The notes: generated by a model from the sequence alone, not told the origin. Shown: positions 37,097 through 48,323, counted from the first letter of the stretch. The stretch is 64,000 bases of DNA from Parastagonospora avenae f. sp. tritici 18332-5 (GCA_022559985.1 JAFJTR010000047.1:124001-188000), one strand, 5' to 3'. A program made the numbers and translations.

Positions 37097-38000
37097 ATGT
37101 TCAGCAAACTACAACGGCAGGCACCATGGACGCCCGTTGTTGTCGCCTCTGTGGCCCTGGGCCTGGCGTTCTACTACCAACATTCGCGTACAACACTACC
37201 AACACCCGCCCCAGGACCGACGCAGGTCAGCGAAGAACAGCCGTGCCAAGCCTCGGACGCAGAGCACCAATCAGAAGCAATGAACCCAGAGGAGAGAGCG
37301 TATCATGAACGCTTCATGCGGGAGGCTATCGCCATGGTGAACTATTCTCAGCGAGCTTCTTTGACAATATGGCTAACTCATCACTGCAATAGGCCGAGCT
37401 TGCTCTGAAGAGTGATGAAACACCTGTCGGCTGTGTCTTCGTCAAGGACGGCGAAATCATCGGTCGTGGTATGAACGAGACTAATCGCACCTTGAATGGC
37501 ACTCGTCATGCCGAGTTCGTTGCAATTGCCAGCATCTTGTCCAAAAACCCCATCAAGATTCTCAACGAAACGGACCTCTATGTCACTGTCGAACCTTGTG
37601 TCATGTGCGCCTCCATGCTTCGCCAGTACGGTATCCGCGCCGTTTACTTTGGCTGCTGGAACGAGCGCTTTGGAGGAACCGGAGGTGTCTTGAACATCCA
37701 CTCCGAGTAAGCATCGCGCAACAGGTCGAGTCGATCGTCATGCTGACCTGTCCTAGCCCTAGCATCGACAAGCCGTACCCGGTCTGCGGTGGCATCTTCA
37801 GGGAGGAAGCGATTATGCTGCTGAGGAAGTTCTACGTTCAGGAAAATGAGAAGGCTCCAGAGCCTAAGCAGAAGAAAACCAGGGAGCTGAAGACGGAGAT
37901 CCTGCCAATGGACATTCATGCGCCCAAGTCAACCCCTTCGCCAGCTCTGCCCACTCCACCTGTTCGACAGCCTGGTGTGGCGACCCCAGTCCTGAACTGA
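37097..38000 (+). CDS. TAD2: tRNA-specific adenosine-34 deaminase catalytic subunit
   Basis: Exons 37097..37336, 37393..37706 and 37757..38000 give 265 aa. The zinc deaminase core is complete: HAE (His119, Glu121 as proton shuttle) and PCVMC (Cys149, Cys152). GGTGGVLN and the C-terminal helix with PVCGGIFREEAIMLLRKFY follow. Role: with Tad3 it converts adenosine 34 of tRNA anticodons to inosine. The start at 37097 adds 61 residues before the usual Tad2 beginning (MNPEERAYHERFM at 37280), including a hydrophobic stretch WTPVVVASVALGLAFYY after a basic tip. Whether this anchor is made is open; the downstream ATG would give a standard 204-aa enzyme. Two transcription starts are possible but unseen. 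Confidence 0.9.
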
Positions 38001-38620
38001 TCAACCGCACGTTACCTTCACATGATACCCATCCATATAGATTACGCTTTCCTGTTTCGCGTTCTAGCTTCTTTATTGCATGCATTCATGTATTATGTAT
38101 GCATTCATGAAATGTATGAGCTCACCCTTCTCCTCAACTCCTGCATTTGTCGTACGTTATGTGAGGCGTACTTCGTGACATCGTTCAGACGGACTGTGAT
38201 AGCCAAGGTATGGACGACAACATCGCGCAGATGCGGAAACTTGGACTGGCCACTGTGGCCTAGAAGCCGACCAAAGGAGACAGCAATGATGGTGGACAAG
38301 AGGGTGTTAGCTAGGATAGCAAGCATTCGCACTGTGTGTCGGCCATGTTTTTGAAGTCAATCTTCATCGTTTGCTTCTCCAACATCAATGGTTAATGTCA
38401 GGATCGCGCAAGTCTAGCCAGCCTCTATGAACATGGCAAATGATCCAATCGGATATGATACACTCCTGTCGTCGATTCCAATGCATAATTGCCAATATGC
38501 TGTGATGCCTGTATTTTGTGTGAAGATGTTATGCACGTGAACAGGTGTCGCTGACGTAACACGGGTCGCGACTTTGTAACTGCCAGTTCCCAAAGTCTCC
38601 CCCACATAGTCAGCACGAAC
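38001..38620. other. Gap between TAD2 and ARP6
   Basis: TAD2 3' flank and ARP6 promoter. A weak minus-strand candidate gene is listed separately. The 11-mer ATGCATTCATG occurs twice near 38079-38109. Confidence 0.4.
38105..38385 (-). CDS. Candidate small unknown gene, spliced
   Basis: On the minus strand, ATG 38385 (MLEKQTMKIDFKNMADT) can splice at 38332 (donor GTGCGA, 80-base intron, acceptor CAG at 38253) into GQSKFPHLRDVVVHTLAI and ITVRLNDVTKYASHNVRQM, ending at TGA 38105. The second part has many codons ending in C or T, as in the real genes here, and both pieces look protein-like. A good donor (GTGAGC) at 38125 suggests a further exon toward TAD2's 3' end that I could not place. No family is recognised. 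It may be noise in an ARP6 promoter. Confidence 0.22.
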
Positions 38621-40005
38621 ATGCCACCAAAAGGTTCCAGGAAAACCGCCGTCGCGGCGCCAAACAAAACACTCGTCCTCGATAACGGCGCATACGCAAT
38701 CAAAGCTGGCTATGTGCCGAGCGCGTCGGAGGCGCCCACGTACGATGATTGCAGAGTGATACCGAACTGCATTGCGCGCAGCACACGCGACAAATGCACT
38801 TATGTCGGGTCGGACCTTCACGGATGTAAGGATTTTGGTGAGCTGGCCTTCAGACGGCCAGTGGAGAAAGGCTTCATTGTCAATTGGGAAGCAGAGAAAG
38901 CTATTTGGGAGCATGAGTTTATGGAGGCCGCAGTCGTGGAGGGGTTTAGGGTAGGTACGCGCGACATGTCGCTCCGATTTGGGCTGTTGCTAACGACTGG
39001 CAGTGTGACCCAAAGGAAACGAATCTTCTATTGACCGAAAAGCCAAACTGCCTAAAAGAGCTGCAGAAGAATTGCGACGAGATTGTGTTCGAGCAATTCG
39101 AGTTCGCATCCTACTTCCGATGCGTTGGCCCTCGTCTAAATGCCTACCACCCAGCGAGCCCCGAGTCGCTCTCCCGTTTACCGCAAGAGTGCTTGCTCAT
39201 CATCGACACATCCTACTCCGACACGACCATACTCCCTCTTTACAGTGGCAGGCTCATACAATCAGCTGTGCGGCGTCTCACAGTTGGCGGAAAGCTGCTC
39301 ACGAACTACCTGAGGGAGCTGGCGTCGCTGCGGCATTACAACCTGATGGAAGAGACGTATCTTCTGAACGAGATCAAAGAGGCTGTTTCGTACGTCGCAC
39401 CCTCTGCGCAGCACTTCTCAAAAGATCTGGAACGGGCCTGGAAAGGGCGACTTGGCAACAAGCGCGACCTGGATTCGAGCGTTGTGGTTGACTACGTGCT
39501 GCCTGACTACGAGACCGCTATACATGGTCACGCAAGACCTCATGATCCTGCCAAATCACGCATGCGAAGAGGCCTGCAGCCATTGCAAGGACCAAGAGAG
39601 GATCTGCTGACCATGGGTAATGAGCGCTTTGCAGTACCAGAATTACTCTTCAATCCGTCCGATATTGGCATTCAGGAGAATGGAATACCGGGGGCAGTGG
39701 TGGAATCTTTGAGTGGATTGCCAGAGGCGCTCAAGGTGGGAATGCTGTCCAATGTGGTTGTTGTTGGTGGCAACTCGCTGATCACGGGATTCGTTGAGCG
39801 CTTGAAGCATGAGCTGAGAGCGATCGTGCCGGCCCAGTACTTACTGAACATAGCACGCGCGGGGGATCCCATCAAGCACACATGGCTGGGTGCAGCGAGA
39901 TTTGCTAGTCAGCCAGAATTGTTGGGAGAGGTATTGGTGACAAAGGCTGAGTACGAGGAAAGAGGCTCAACTTGGCTCTTGAAGAAATTCTCCGGGGAAC
40001 GATAA
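38621..40005 (+). CDS. ARP6: Actin-related protein 6 (SWR1 complex)
   Basis: Exons 38621..38950 and 39004..40005 (53-base intron) give 443 aa. The actin fold is evident: the phosphate-1 loop LVLDNGAYAIKAGY, GFIVNWEAEKAIWEHEF, the phosphate-2 region LLIIDTSYSDTTILPLY, and VVVVGGNSLITGFVERLKHEL. The segment VLPDYETAIHGH is a typical Arp6 insertion rather than actin or Arp4. The C-terminus TWLGAARFAS replaces the actin WISKQEYDE-type end. Role: nuclear subunit of the SWR1 remodeller that loads H2A.Z. Length and landmarks match Arp6. Confidence 0.92.
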
Positions 40006-40203
40006 CCACATGATATCAAGCGTGCTGCAGACCCAGCATGTAACATAACTTTTTAATATGGAGCGATTCGCGATAGTCTTCATCTTCAAGTTCGGCGCTT
40101 TCGTGTTGCTCATTGGTCAGTGTGCGGCGGGCGCCTTGGCGCGATTTCCATCTGCACTTCTCGAGAATTTGCGAACACAGTCCGTCTCTACATCTCGATC
40201 TCG

Positions 40204-42284
40204 ATGCGCCGAATACCGCGCCCTTCGCGGGCAATTAATCCATCGGTAGCCCTTCACTCGACAGTACGACCACGGATCTCGCCCGCATCTTGCCACTGCA
40301 TCCGCACTTCGACCGCCGCATTCTCCTCCACCCCCTCCAACGGCTTTCTCCTACCCGCGAAGCAAGATAAGAAGAAGCATCAGCAGTTCGTGCGAAGATG
40401 GCAAAAGCGGCTTCTCGGCGACTCTGAGCCAATTGGCGCTCATGTCGACCCATACGATCCCACTTCACCGGTCCGGATAGCACCTGAGGAACAAGGCGAG
40501 TATGAGGAAGTGCTCGACGAAGAGGGCGGCAAGGGCGAGGTGCTTCAGCAAGGGCGATTCGGAGGTTTAGAGGCAGATAAATACATTCCAGCAGAGGAGA
40601 GTGGCCGCTCACGACCAGGCGCCGACTTGCTGCATGTTGGTGGAGAGGAGTGGCTCCAGCAAAAGGTGGAAGCCGACATGGCCCGAGAGTATGAGAAACT
40701 CACAATGCGAACATACACGCCAATGACGCTGGGAATGGCCAATGAGATTGAGTCGCTGACAGGCACGCCGTACACATTACGGGATGATAATCTCATGATG
40801 GCACAGGCGACTCATGATGTAACCACACGCCCATATACAAGCTACAAGTACGTCTGATTCTGCTAAAGACGTTTGAGATTTACGATACTGATGCCAGGCA
40901 GTTTTGGGTTGCACAGGAAGCTCACTCGCCCAGAGGATCTCCGCGCTCGTTTTGCGCAAGCTGTAGCCGAAGTATACGCATTGAAGGAGGCCGATCTCGA
41001 CTTGGATCTTGCGAAGCTGCCAAACCGAGGTATTTACGATGTGCCCCGGTGGGTGAAGGACATCAAGCTTCAGAAGGCCGAAAACGGCGGGCTTACGTTG
41101 GCGTATCCCGGAAACAAGAGTGCTGGGGACTTCCTCAAGGCCCTGCAGTCAGCCCCTGAATGGGAGTCCACAGCCGTGGAAGGGGAGGAATTGCTGGTTG
41201 ACGGGCCTGAGCATCTCCTCGAGCCAGTCTTACCATCAGAGGCCGTACCTACTATGGATCCTGAGACACCGGCCTTTAAGCGCGAGGCCGTTGTCAAGAC
41301 TGACCCTGAGAAGAAGCCTTTCGACTTCATGTCGAATCGTCCCGTACCACGTAAAAAGCCTGCTGAGTCTGCTGAGCCTACAAAAATGGAAGAGGTGCTC
41401 GAGGTAGAGAGACCTGTAGCTGAGCCTGTCGATTCCACCCCATCACGGATTGATGGGCTTGCTTCTGCTACTGACAAGTCGCAATCGGATGAGTACAATT
41501 CGCGATACGCCGCTTCACAGCACAGTGAACAGCATCGCGTACGGCCCGTCGCCGATTATCGCACAGGCTCACCAGTGCCCAAGCTCCCCAATAAGTCGAC
41601 ATCTTCGGAAGCTCAAGTCGAAGAAGTGCAATGGCGACATGCACCTGTTAAGGACAACGCCATTAAATTTGCTGTAAGTCATCGCTATTTGAGTCCATCT
41701 ATATCTCACTAACATATGACCAGCTATTCAAGCGCGTCTTCCAACTCACGGGCATTCGCATTTCTGATCCACATCTCACCTCTTCGAAGACCATTGGCCA
41801 GCTTTATGACCATGTCTATGAAGCAGCTAAGCCGCGACCCACCAGCCTCTACAGCGCCATTCACATTGAAGGTGCCAATGCGCGGCGCCGCGCGAAACAT
41901 TCAGATAGTCTGAACCCATCGAGGTCGCAACGAAGAGCCGACCTTGGCGATCTCCTCACCGCTGGCAACGTGCAAATCCGCAAGAGCAAACCGACCAAGA
42001 TAGAAATCCGAACGAGGACAGGTCAGGCAAAGAGCATTACCCGCGCACTAAGAGAGCGTAGTCTCCTTGCCAATAATGAACTCGACACACGAAGGGATCG
42101 TCCACTGAAGGATATCATAGGTCTCATAGAGGGCACTCGCGATATCCCTGATTTCGGAAAGCCATTGTCTAGTAAGAGCGTGAACTATCTGATTGAGCAC
42201 AGAAAGAAAGAGGCAAAGAAGCAGGAAGAAGCAGAAGTAGCGAAGATGGGACAGCAGTGGGGTGTCCGGATTCCAAAAACTTAA
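40204..42284 (+). CDS. Mitochondrial large ribosomal subunit protein mL50-like
   Basis: Exons 40204..40847, 40902..41673 and 41724..42284 give 658 aa. The start MRRIPRPSRAINPS opens a basic, serine-rich stretch without acidic residues, a likely mitochondrial presequence. Conserved-looking blocks are FVRRWQKRLLGDSEPIGAHVD, FGLHRKLTRPEDLRARF and, opening the third exon, LFKRVFQLTGIRISDPHLTS with IGQLYDHV, which resembles the L50 ribosomal domain. A long acidic/proline linker lies between. The lysine-rich tail ends GQQWGVRIPKT. I am fairly sure of a mitochondrial ribosome role; the mL50 name is by recognition of the third-exon block only. Confidence 0.72.
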
Positions 42285-42618
42285 ATCAAGTCAAGGATGG
42301 GGCTGAATTGATGAAGTTGGACTTGTACAATATACGCTTCTGAGAAGGGGAATCTATAGTATTGCAACGGGCTATGTTAGCAAGCGATCATGGCACAGAA
42401 ACCATCATGATTGACGTTTTGTTTAGTTTGACATGTTGTCGTATTCACCCTGCCTTTTGACTGTATCATATGATGCCAGTTGGTAGTACTAATCTTCATC
42501 ATTGTTTGCATGTCTCAATCCATTGCTTACAGCTCCGTGCTGCAGCTGACCAGCTAGCCGTAGCTATGGTGAACCAAAAGGCCAATGTCATATTCATGAC
42601 AATTCCAAGATAACGGTA
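42285..42618. other. Convergent 3' region
   Basis: The mL50-like and PER1 genes end toward each other. Nothing is seen beyond presumed 3' UTRs. Confidence 0.5.
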
Positions 42619-43700
42619 TTACTCCTTTGTCCGTGTTCCTGCTATATCTGCCTGTGCGTCTCTAATCAAGAAACTGCCGCATGTCAGCTGATGTTGTTAA
42701 TATCAAGGCGTCATGGCGGTACTTACTTGTACCATAGAACCGTCGGCACTACTGTGCCCAAGTGCCAGAGACTATGCGCATCAATCATGCCCTTCCACGG
42801 CGCAAAGTCCATCAACTCCATGCTCATCGCCACGATAATCCAAGCCACACACAAACCTGGCCATACTGCCCACGTCCGCCCAATCTTGCGGTACTGCACA
42901 TAACTAAACGCACTCCAGAGTATGTTCGCAATAACCCCAACAACGACGTTAGCCGCCATATTGTACGTATAGTCCCACGACCAGAACGACAAGTATCCCA
43001 CATGCAGCGCATACAGCACTAGACACAGCGCCGTCCAAATCCTCAGCAAGCTCTTCCTCCTCGGCTCGTCCCTATCCAGTCTGAACACGCGGATTGGTGC
43101 ATAATACAGCCCATACAACACATTCGCGCCCGCCCCAAAATAGTCCAACTTCTCTGTGATCCCAAAGTCACGCGTGTGGAATATCATGCTGAGCATCCAA
43201 CTCGCCAGCCCCACGTAGCCGAACCACAGGTAGTATTTGCGCAGCGTGTACGAGGCTGGGATGTGCGTGTGCAGCTGCGACATGCCCCAGTCGTGCGCGA
43301 GGTAGTTGAAGAGTGAGAAAATTACGCTAAAGGGCTCTTGCATGCCCATGAAGCGGTAAAAGGGCCATTTCCCGTGGAATTGGTAGACGTGGGGTGGGGT
43401 GAAGGTGAGGGTTTGGGTGGTTACGACGTGTTGGCATGTGTAGTCGCATTCAGAGGAGCAGGTCCAGAGGAGGAGACGGCGGTGGAAAGCTGAATCATCG
43501 AGTGTCAGTAAAGACTTTTGAATCTGGTTGTGTACTGGATGTGAATGCATACGTATAGGCGTAGGTTCCTCGCCGCAATTGGCGGCTTGACATATTTGTA
43601 GACAATCTTTGAATTCGTGGGATCGGTCGCCGGCGGAAGCTTGCGCGATGCCGCTCAGAATGCTGAGCACAGCTACCAAGGGTGCTAGTCGTGGCTTCAT
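42619..43700 (-). CDS. PER1: GPI-anchor lipid remodelling protein PER1 (PGAP3)
   Basis: Exons 43700..43553, 43489..42727 and 42673..42619 give 321 aa. The start at 43700 opens a signal peptide (KPRLAPLVAVLSILSGIAQASA). The cysteine-rich lumenal part has FKDCLQICQAANC, then PIPFHRRLLLWTCSSECDYTCQ, formed only when the 63-base intron is removed. Membrane segments follow, with FHGKWPFYRFMGMQEPFSV, MIFHTRDFGITEKLDYFGA and IDAHSLWHLGT, carrying the histidines of the CREST superfamily. The last 55-base exon gives the conserved ending DAQADIAGT. Role: an ER phospholipase that removes the sn-2 acyl chain of GPI anchors so that they can be remodelled. It would act on proteins such as the CFEM protein in this window. 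Confidence 0.93.
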
Positions 43701-44080
43701 TGTCACCGCGGGATGGGTGGGGTTGCCATGTGGTGTTTGTGTTCACAGCTCAGTCGCGTGTCTCGAGGGTCAGACAGGGTATATGCGCTTGGCGAGCGCC
43801 ACCCGTTGTTCCGGGCCTCACTAAGTTCTGTCTTTTATTTCCATGCTTCCAAAATGCGTCATTGCACACAAGTTGTAAGCGTTGGTTTTAATCAAACTGA
43901 ACGGATGTAATGACGCGAAATGAAATTGGTTGGTGATGATCTTCTACCTGCCTATCCCGGTATTGGACACGGCACGTGCGGGGTTGGTATTACCTGGGCC
44001 GATAACAACATGAAGTAATTTTAAGAGTTCTACCGTATGTGCGAGATTTCCTCTTTTCCTCCCTCAATTCCATAGTCAGA
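43701..44080. promoter_or_regulatory. Divergent promoter PER1 / beta-propeller gene
   Basis: PER1 starts leftward at 43700 and the propeller gene rightward at 44081. A palindromic CACGTG E-box (bHLH type) is at 43973-43978, about 100 bases before the propeller start. Its use is inferred. Confidence 0.4.
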
Positions 44081-45142
44081 ATGGATCTTATCCGTAAAGC
44101 GTGGGTGCTTCTAGCATTCGTTGCATCAGCAACATCAACTTCAGACTATCCTTCGCCTGATCCAAGATTGACATGGAGCATCACACCAACAAACACCACT
44201 CGTCAATTCCGCGGCCTTGCGCCTGTCTCAGACAAGATTGTATGGATATCCGGAACCGCCGGAACCGTCCTACGTACCACCAACGGCGGTTCCACATGGA
44301 CCAACGTCTCTCCATCCTTACTTCCTGATAACGCGACAACATTCGAGTTCCGCGATATCCAAGCCTACTCTGCCGAAACGGCGGTCATCATGTCCATTGG
44401 CGAAGGAAGCAACTCGAGGATATACCGTACAACGAACGGCGGAAAGTACTGGAAGCCGGCTTTCATCAACCAGGAACCCACTGCATTCTACGATTGTATG
44501 GCATTTGAAAACGAGAAACATGGCCTAGCTATGAGCGACCCCGTGAATGGCAAGTTCCGACTCATCGAGACGTGGGACGGAGGCGCGAGTTGGAAAATCG
44601 TTGATCCAGCAGGTATGCCTGCCGCACTTACCGGCGAAGCTGGATTCGCCGCCTCAGGAACGTGTTTGGAAGCTGCTGCTGGTCGCTGGTACCTCGCATC
44701 CGGCGGCGTCAACCCAGGTCGCATCTATCGCAGTAACAACGGCCATGACTGGAAAGTGACCAACAGCTCCATCGCTGGCGGCGCGGCTGCTGGTGTATTC
44801 TCTGTGCGGTTTCGAAATTCGAAGCATGGACTTGCGGTAGGAGGAGATTATCAAAACCCAACAGGACACACTGGTATTTCGTCTTGGTCTGACGATGGCG
44901 GCGCAACATGGCAAGCGAGCGAGCGCTTTCCAGCCGGGTATCGTTCTGGCGCTTCCTGGATTCCTGGGAGGGGAAATACGGCGATTGCGGTTGGCACATC
45001 TGGTTCAGATATCACGTTTGACGGTGGAAAGAACTGGAAGAATTTCGACAATGGGACGTTCGATGCGATAGAGTGCATAGGGATGAATGTGTGCTGGGCT
45101 TCTGGGTCGCAGGGACGAGTTGCGAGATTGTCCTCGTCGTAA
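44081..45142 (+). CDS. Secreted Asp-box (BNR/Ycf48-like) beta-propeller protein
   Basis: A single exon of 353 aa. The start at 44081 opens a signal peptide (MDLIRKAWVLLAFVASATS). At least six Asp-box-type repeats are visible, of form [ST/D]xxGxxW: TTNGGSTW, TTNGGKYW, WDGGASW, NNGHDW, DDGGATW and DGGKNW, each followed by a beta-rich stretch. This gives a six- or seven-bladed propeller. Several NxS/T sites fit secretion. Family knowledge: the fold occurs in bacterial Ycf48-like and sialidase-type proteins; many fungal members are labelled oxidoreductase without evidence. No catalytic residues can be assigned. The absence of introns and the bacterial-like repeats raise possible ancient transfer (inference). 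Confidence 0.82.
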   Translation: MDLIRKAWVLLAFVASATSTSDYPSPDPRLTWSITPTNTTRQFRGLAPVSDKIVWISGTAGTVLRTTNGGSTWTNVSPSLLPDNATTFEFRDIQAYSAETAVIMSIGEGSNSRIYRTTNGGKYWKPAFINQEPTAFYDCMAFENEKHGLAMSDPVNGKFRLIETWDGGASWKIVDPAGMPAALTGEAGFAASGTCLEAAAGRWYLASGGVNPGRIYRSNNGHDWKVTNSSIAGGAAAGVFSVRFRNSKHGLAVGGDYQNPTGHTGISSWSDDGGATWQASERFPAGYRSGASWIPGRGNTAIAVGTSGSDITFDGGKNWKNFDNGTFDAIECIGMNVCWASGSQGRVARLSSS

Positions 45143-45617
45143 CCACCATTTTAACGAATAAGACTATTGCTATATTTCCTGCTACCCCCGCCTAATCATG
45201 TCACATCTTTGAGTCATTGCCGAACCACGCCAGCTAAGTACGGCGTTCTACGGTGGACATTCTGCATGCTGACAGATGTCGTGCGTAAGGTGTTGCAACC
45301 CACGCGGAGTGCAACGGCAGTCAGTGTGGAGTCAATATCTTGTGTAATGACTGATACGCTAGTCTTTGCAAGAGATCGACGAGAAATGACTGTTTGAAGT
45401 AAGCGAATCGTTACATTGCATCCCTCTCCACTGTCAGAACCTTGGCGTACCGGTATTTGGGGTCGTTACTAATCCTTAATACGCCGGATCAGGAAGCTTC
45501 ACTGACCCGAATTCTACTAGTGATTGTCATTCGAAGTGCTATCAGCTGTCAATATGGCTGGCTATTTAGTCCAACCCTTTCGCGTTCGCTCGGAACTAAC
45601 ACTTTGCTTTGTGCATC
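45143..45617. other. Gap before the P450 gene
   Basis: 3' flank of the propeller gene and promoter of the P450. No exon is supported. Confidence 0.5.
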
Positions 45618-47364
45618 ATGGCTGATACTTTGACGCTTGTGTCGTTACTCATCCTTACTTCGGGTTTTTTGTACACTCTCCGGCGATATCTATGGCTCAA
45701 AAACACTCTACATCTTCCGCCAGGACCAAAGGGCGTGCCCTTCCTTGGGAATGTGAACGATATGCCCAAGCCTGGGATACTTGAATGTCATCACTGGCTG
45801 AAGCACAAAGATCTCTACGGCCCGATCAGTTCTGTCACAGCTATGGGCCAAACCTTCATCATCATCAATGACCCAGACATCGCCTTTGAACTCCTACGGG
45901 ACCGTGCGGCTATCCATTCTTCCCGGCCTGGTCAGGTGTTCAGTGGAGATATGTATGTCTGCATCTCACAATTCGATCTTACCATATGAAAACCTAGCAA
46001 ATCCTGACGCATCATCTAGGGTAGGCTTCTCAGGCTCGACCGGTATGAGTCCTTACAATGACACATGGAAGATCCATCGCAAAATCGTCACGAAAGTCGC
46101 GAGTAGCAACAAATCGATAGCGGCATTCGACCGCGCCCAGGAAATCGAGTCTGCCCATTTTTTGCTCAACGTACTTGATAGTCCAGAGAAACTCTTGGAG
46201 CATCTCCAAAAGGAGGCGGGTAGTGTGGTTCTCAGGATCACATACGGTTACACTACTGTAGCTCATGGGGTAGACCCGCTTGTTGAAGTAGCTGCGAAGT
46301 CCATGCACGACTTTTCTATTTCCACTGTTCCGGGCATGTGGATGGTCGACTATTTGCCATTTCGTACGTATACCTCCTGCCATGGCAGACATCAGCTGAT
46401 GAGAAGTAGTGAGATATGTTCCGGACTGGCTTCCAGGCACTGCGTTCAAGAAGACGGCAAGGCAGATGGAAATGCGGCTGAAGCAATGCACCGACCAGCC
46501 CTACGAATGGGTGAAACAACAGATGCGAGAGAAGAGGCATACCACGTCATTTGTATCCGAGTTCATCGAAGACATTGGTATAGACGCAGAGATGGACTTC
46601 ATCCACAAGTGGGCTGCAATGTCGCTTTTTCTGGCTGGTGTTGACACGGTAAGCGCGTCATCACTGGATATCAACGACTACTAATGCAAGTACAGACTTC
46701 TTCGTCACTGATGATATTCTTCCTAGCAATGATGGTGTATCCAGAGGTCCAAAAGAAAGCCTCGGAAGAAATCGATCGCGTGATAGGCAGAAATCGCCTA
46801 CCCGTAGCTACGGACCGCGACAAACTTCCCTACATCATGGCCATGATGAAAGAGACTCATCGCTGGCACTTGGTGGTGCCACTAGGTCTCCCGCATTCCA
46901 GCATAGAAGAGGATACTTGCCGGGGTTACCGCATACCGAAAGGTTCCATCCTTCTGCCTAACAATTGGTACTTCACGCACGATCCAAAAGTCTATCCAGA
47001 TCCTATGGCCTTTAAGCCAGAGCGCCATCTCGATACCCCGACCCACAAAGCTGAGCCGGACCCAAGGAAGTTCATCTTTGGGTATGGGCGACGTATCTGC
47101 CCAGGTCGGTATGTAGCAGACAACGCTTTGTTCATTACTATCGCGCAGTCCCTTGCAGTCTTCGACATCACCAAGCCCACCGAAAATGAGAAGACAATTG
47201 AACCAAAAGTGGAGTTTGAACCTGGCATTCTCAGCCACCCACTGCCGTATCGATGTTCAATCAAGCCCAAATCAAAAGCCCACGAGGACTTGATACGTGC
47301 AGCAGAGTTGGTGTATCCATGGGAGGAGAGTGACGCGGCAAGCCTGGAAAATGTGAAGTGGTGA
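45618..47364 (+). CDS. Cytochrome P450 monooxygenase
   Basis: Exons 45618..45952, 46020..46363, 46410..46648 and 46696..47364 (introns 67, 46 and 47 bases) give 528 aa. An N-terminal ER anchor (residues about 4-22) is followed by the proline hinge LPPGPKGVPFLGN. The I-helix motif AGVDTTSS is reassembled across the third intron. The K-helix ExxR is at Glu359-Arg362 (KETHR), PERHLD is present, and the haem loop is FGYGRRICPG with ligand Cys441. The region PGMWMVDYLPF/LRYVPDWLPG resembles P450s of the O-methylsterigmatocystin-oxidoreductase-like group. The substrate is unknown. No polyketide synthase, NRPS or terpene synthase neighbours it, so it looks like a stand-alone enzyme. Confidence 0.92.
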
Positions 47365-47668
47365 AATCGTTTGAAAGTAGCATGAACAATGGACCAATTT
47401 TTTTCCTATGCCAATAGACTAAGATGATTCCAAGTCTCTCGTGCTATTGTTCTAATTTGACGTCCCGCATCTCAAAGTGGCATCTCAAAGTGTGGACATG
47501 TGGGGCCTGCAGAAAAACTTCAACATCGCTAAGGCCACTCCACCATCAGTACCCTTCTCATTAGGCGGCACTTCTCTAACGACATTCCACTGCCTTACTA
47601 TCCTCCGAGTCTTACAGCTACGTGCCTCCAATATATACTTTTCTACTTCGATGTCCTTCATCAATTCA
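47365..47668. other. Gap between P450 and tRNA-Glu
   Basis: P450 3' flank. It has short A/T-rich runs just upstream of the tRNA and no gene. Confidence 0.5.
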
Positions 47669-47762
47669 TCCGATATGGTCTAGTGGCTAGGATTTGCCGC
47701 TCTCATCAGAGTAGTTCGCTCACAGCGCCGGCAAGGCCCGGGTTCGATTCCCGGTGTCGGAA
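47669..47762 (+). tRNA. tRNA-Glu (anticodon CUC) with 22-base intron
   Basis: The acceptor arm TCCGATA pairs with TGTCGGA (one T-G), with discriminator A at 47762. The D arm TGGTCTAGTGGCTAGGA (A box) and T arm CCGGGTTCGATTCCCGG (B box) are intact. The anticodon stem TGCCG (47695-47699) pairs with CGGCA (47729-47733). The loop reads C-T-CTC-A then C at 47728, so the anticodon is CUC at 47702-47704. The intron is 47706-47727, one base after the anticodon, the canonical position for splicing by the tRNA endonuclease. The intron contains GAG, which can pair with the anticodon as in other nuclear pre-tRNAs. CCA is not encoded, as expected. Confidence 0.95.
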
Positions 47763-48323
47763 ATATCCTTTTTGCTTCTGTAAATGTGTCTGGGAGAGTT
47801 GTTGTTGCGTTGGGTGGATGGGGTTGACGCTTTTTTTATGTCGGGCGGTGACGACGATCACATGACATGATGCACTAGCGACACATTACCGATATCATCA
47901 GACTTAATACCCGTGTGCTTGCTGTAAATGATGTGTCTTAATTTGAATTTAGGTGTATTTGCTTTCAATCTATGATGAACTTGCTGCGAAATGGACAGCA
48001 CAGTCGCGGTGGACAGCACAGATTGCACAAGTCTCCATGAAGATTGGTAACATCGAGGACAAGATGATATGGAGGGTATCTTGATCGTAACTCCTGATCA
48101 TATTGAAGTATTCATTGATGTGCATCCCTTGAAATCGTAGAGCTGCTTGGACATGAACAAGCCTAACAGAAATCGCAACATCAAAGTCCGCATAAAAGCC
48201 AATTTGAATAGCAAGAAAGCGGGTGTTTCTACATTATAGCCATTCATCTCCTCCCCATTTCACAGCAAAAGAACCATACCCATCTCTTCCTTCCATAATT
48301 CTCCCCACCACCTCTTATCGCCC
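47763..48323. other. Gap between tRNA and GNAT gene
   Basis: Directly after the tRNA is a T-rich stretch suitable for Pol III termination (around 47767-47840, including a T7 run). The unit GGACAGCACAG is repeated near 47992-48020. No coding exon. Confidence 0.5.
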
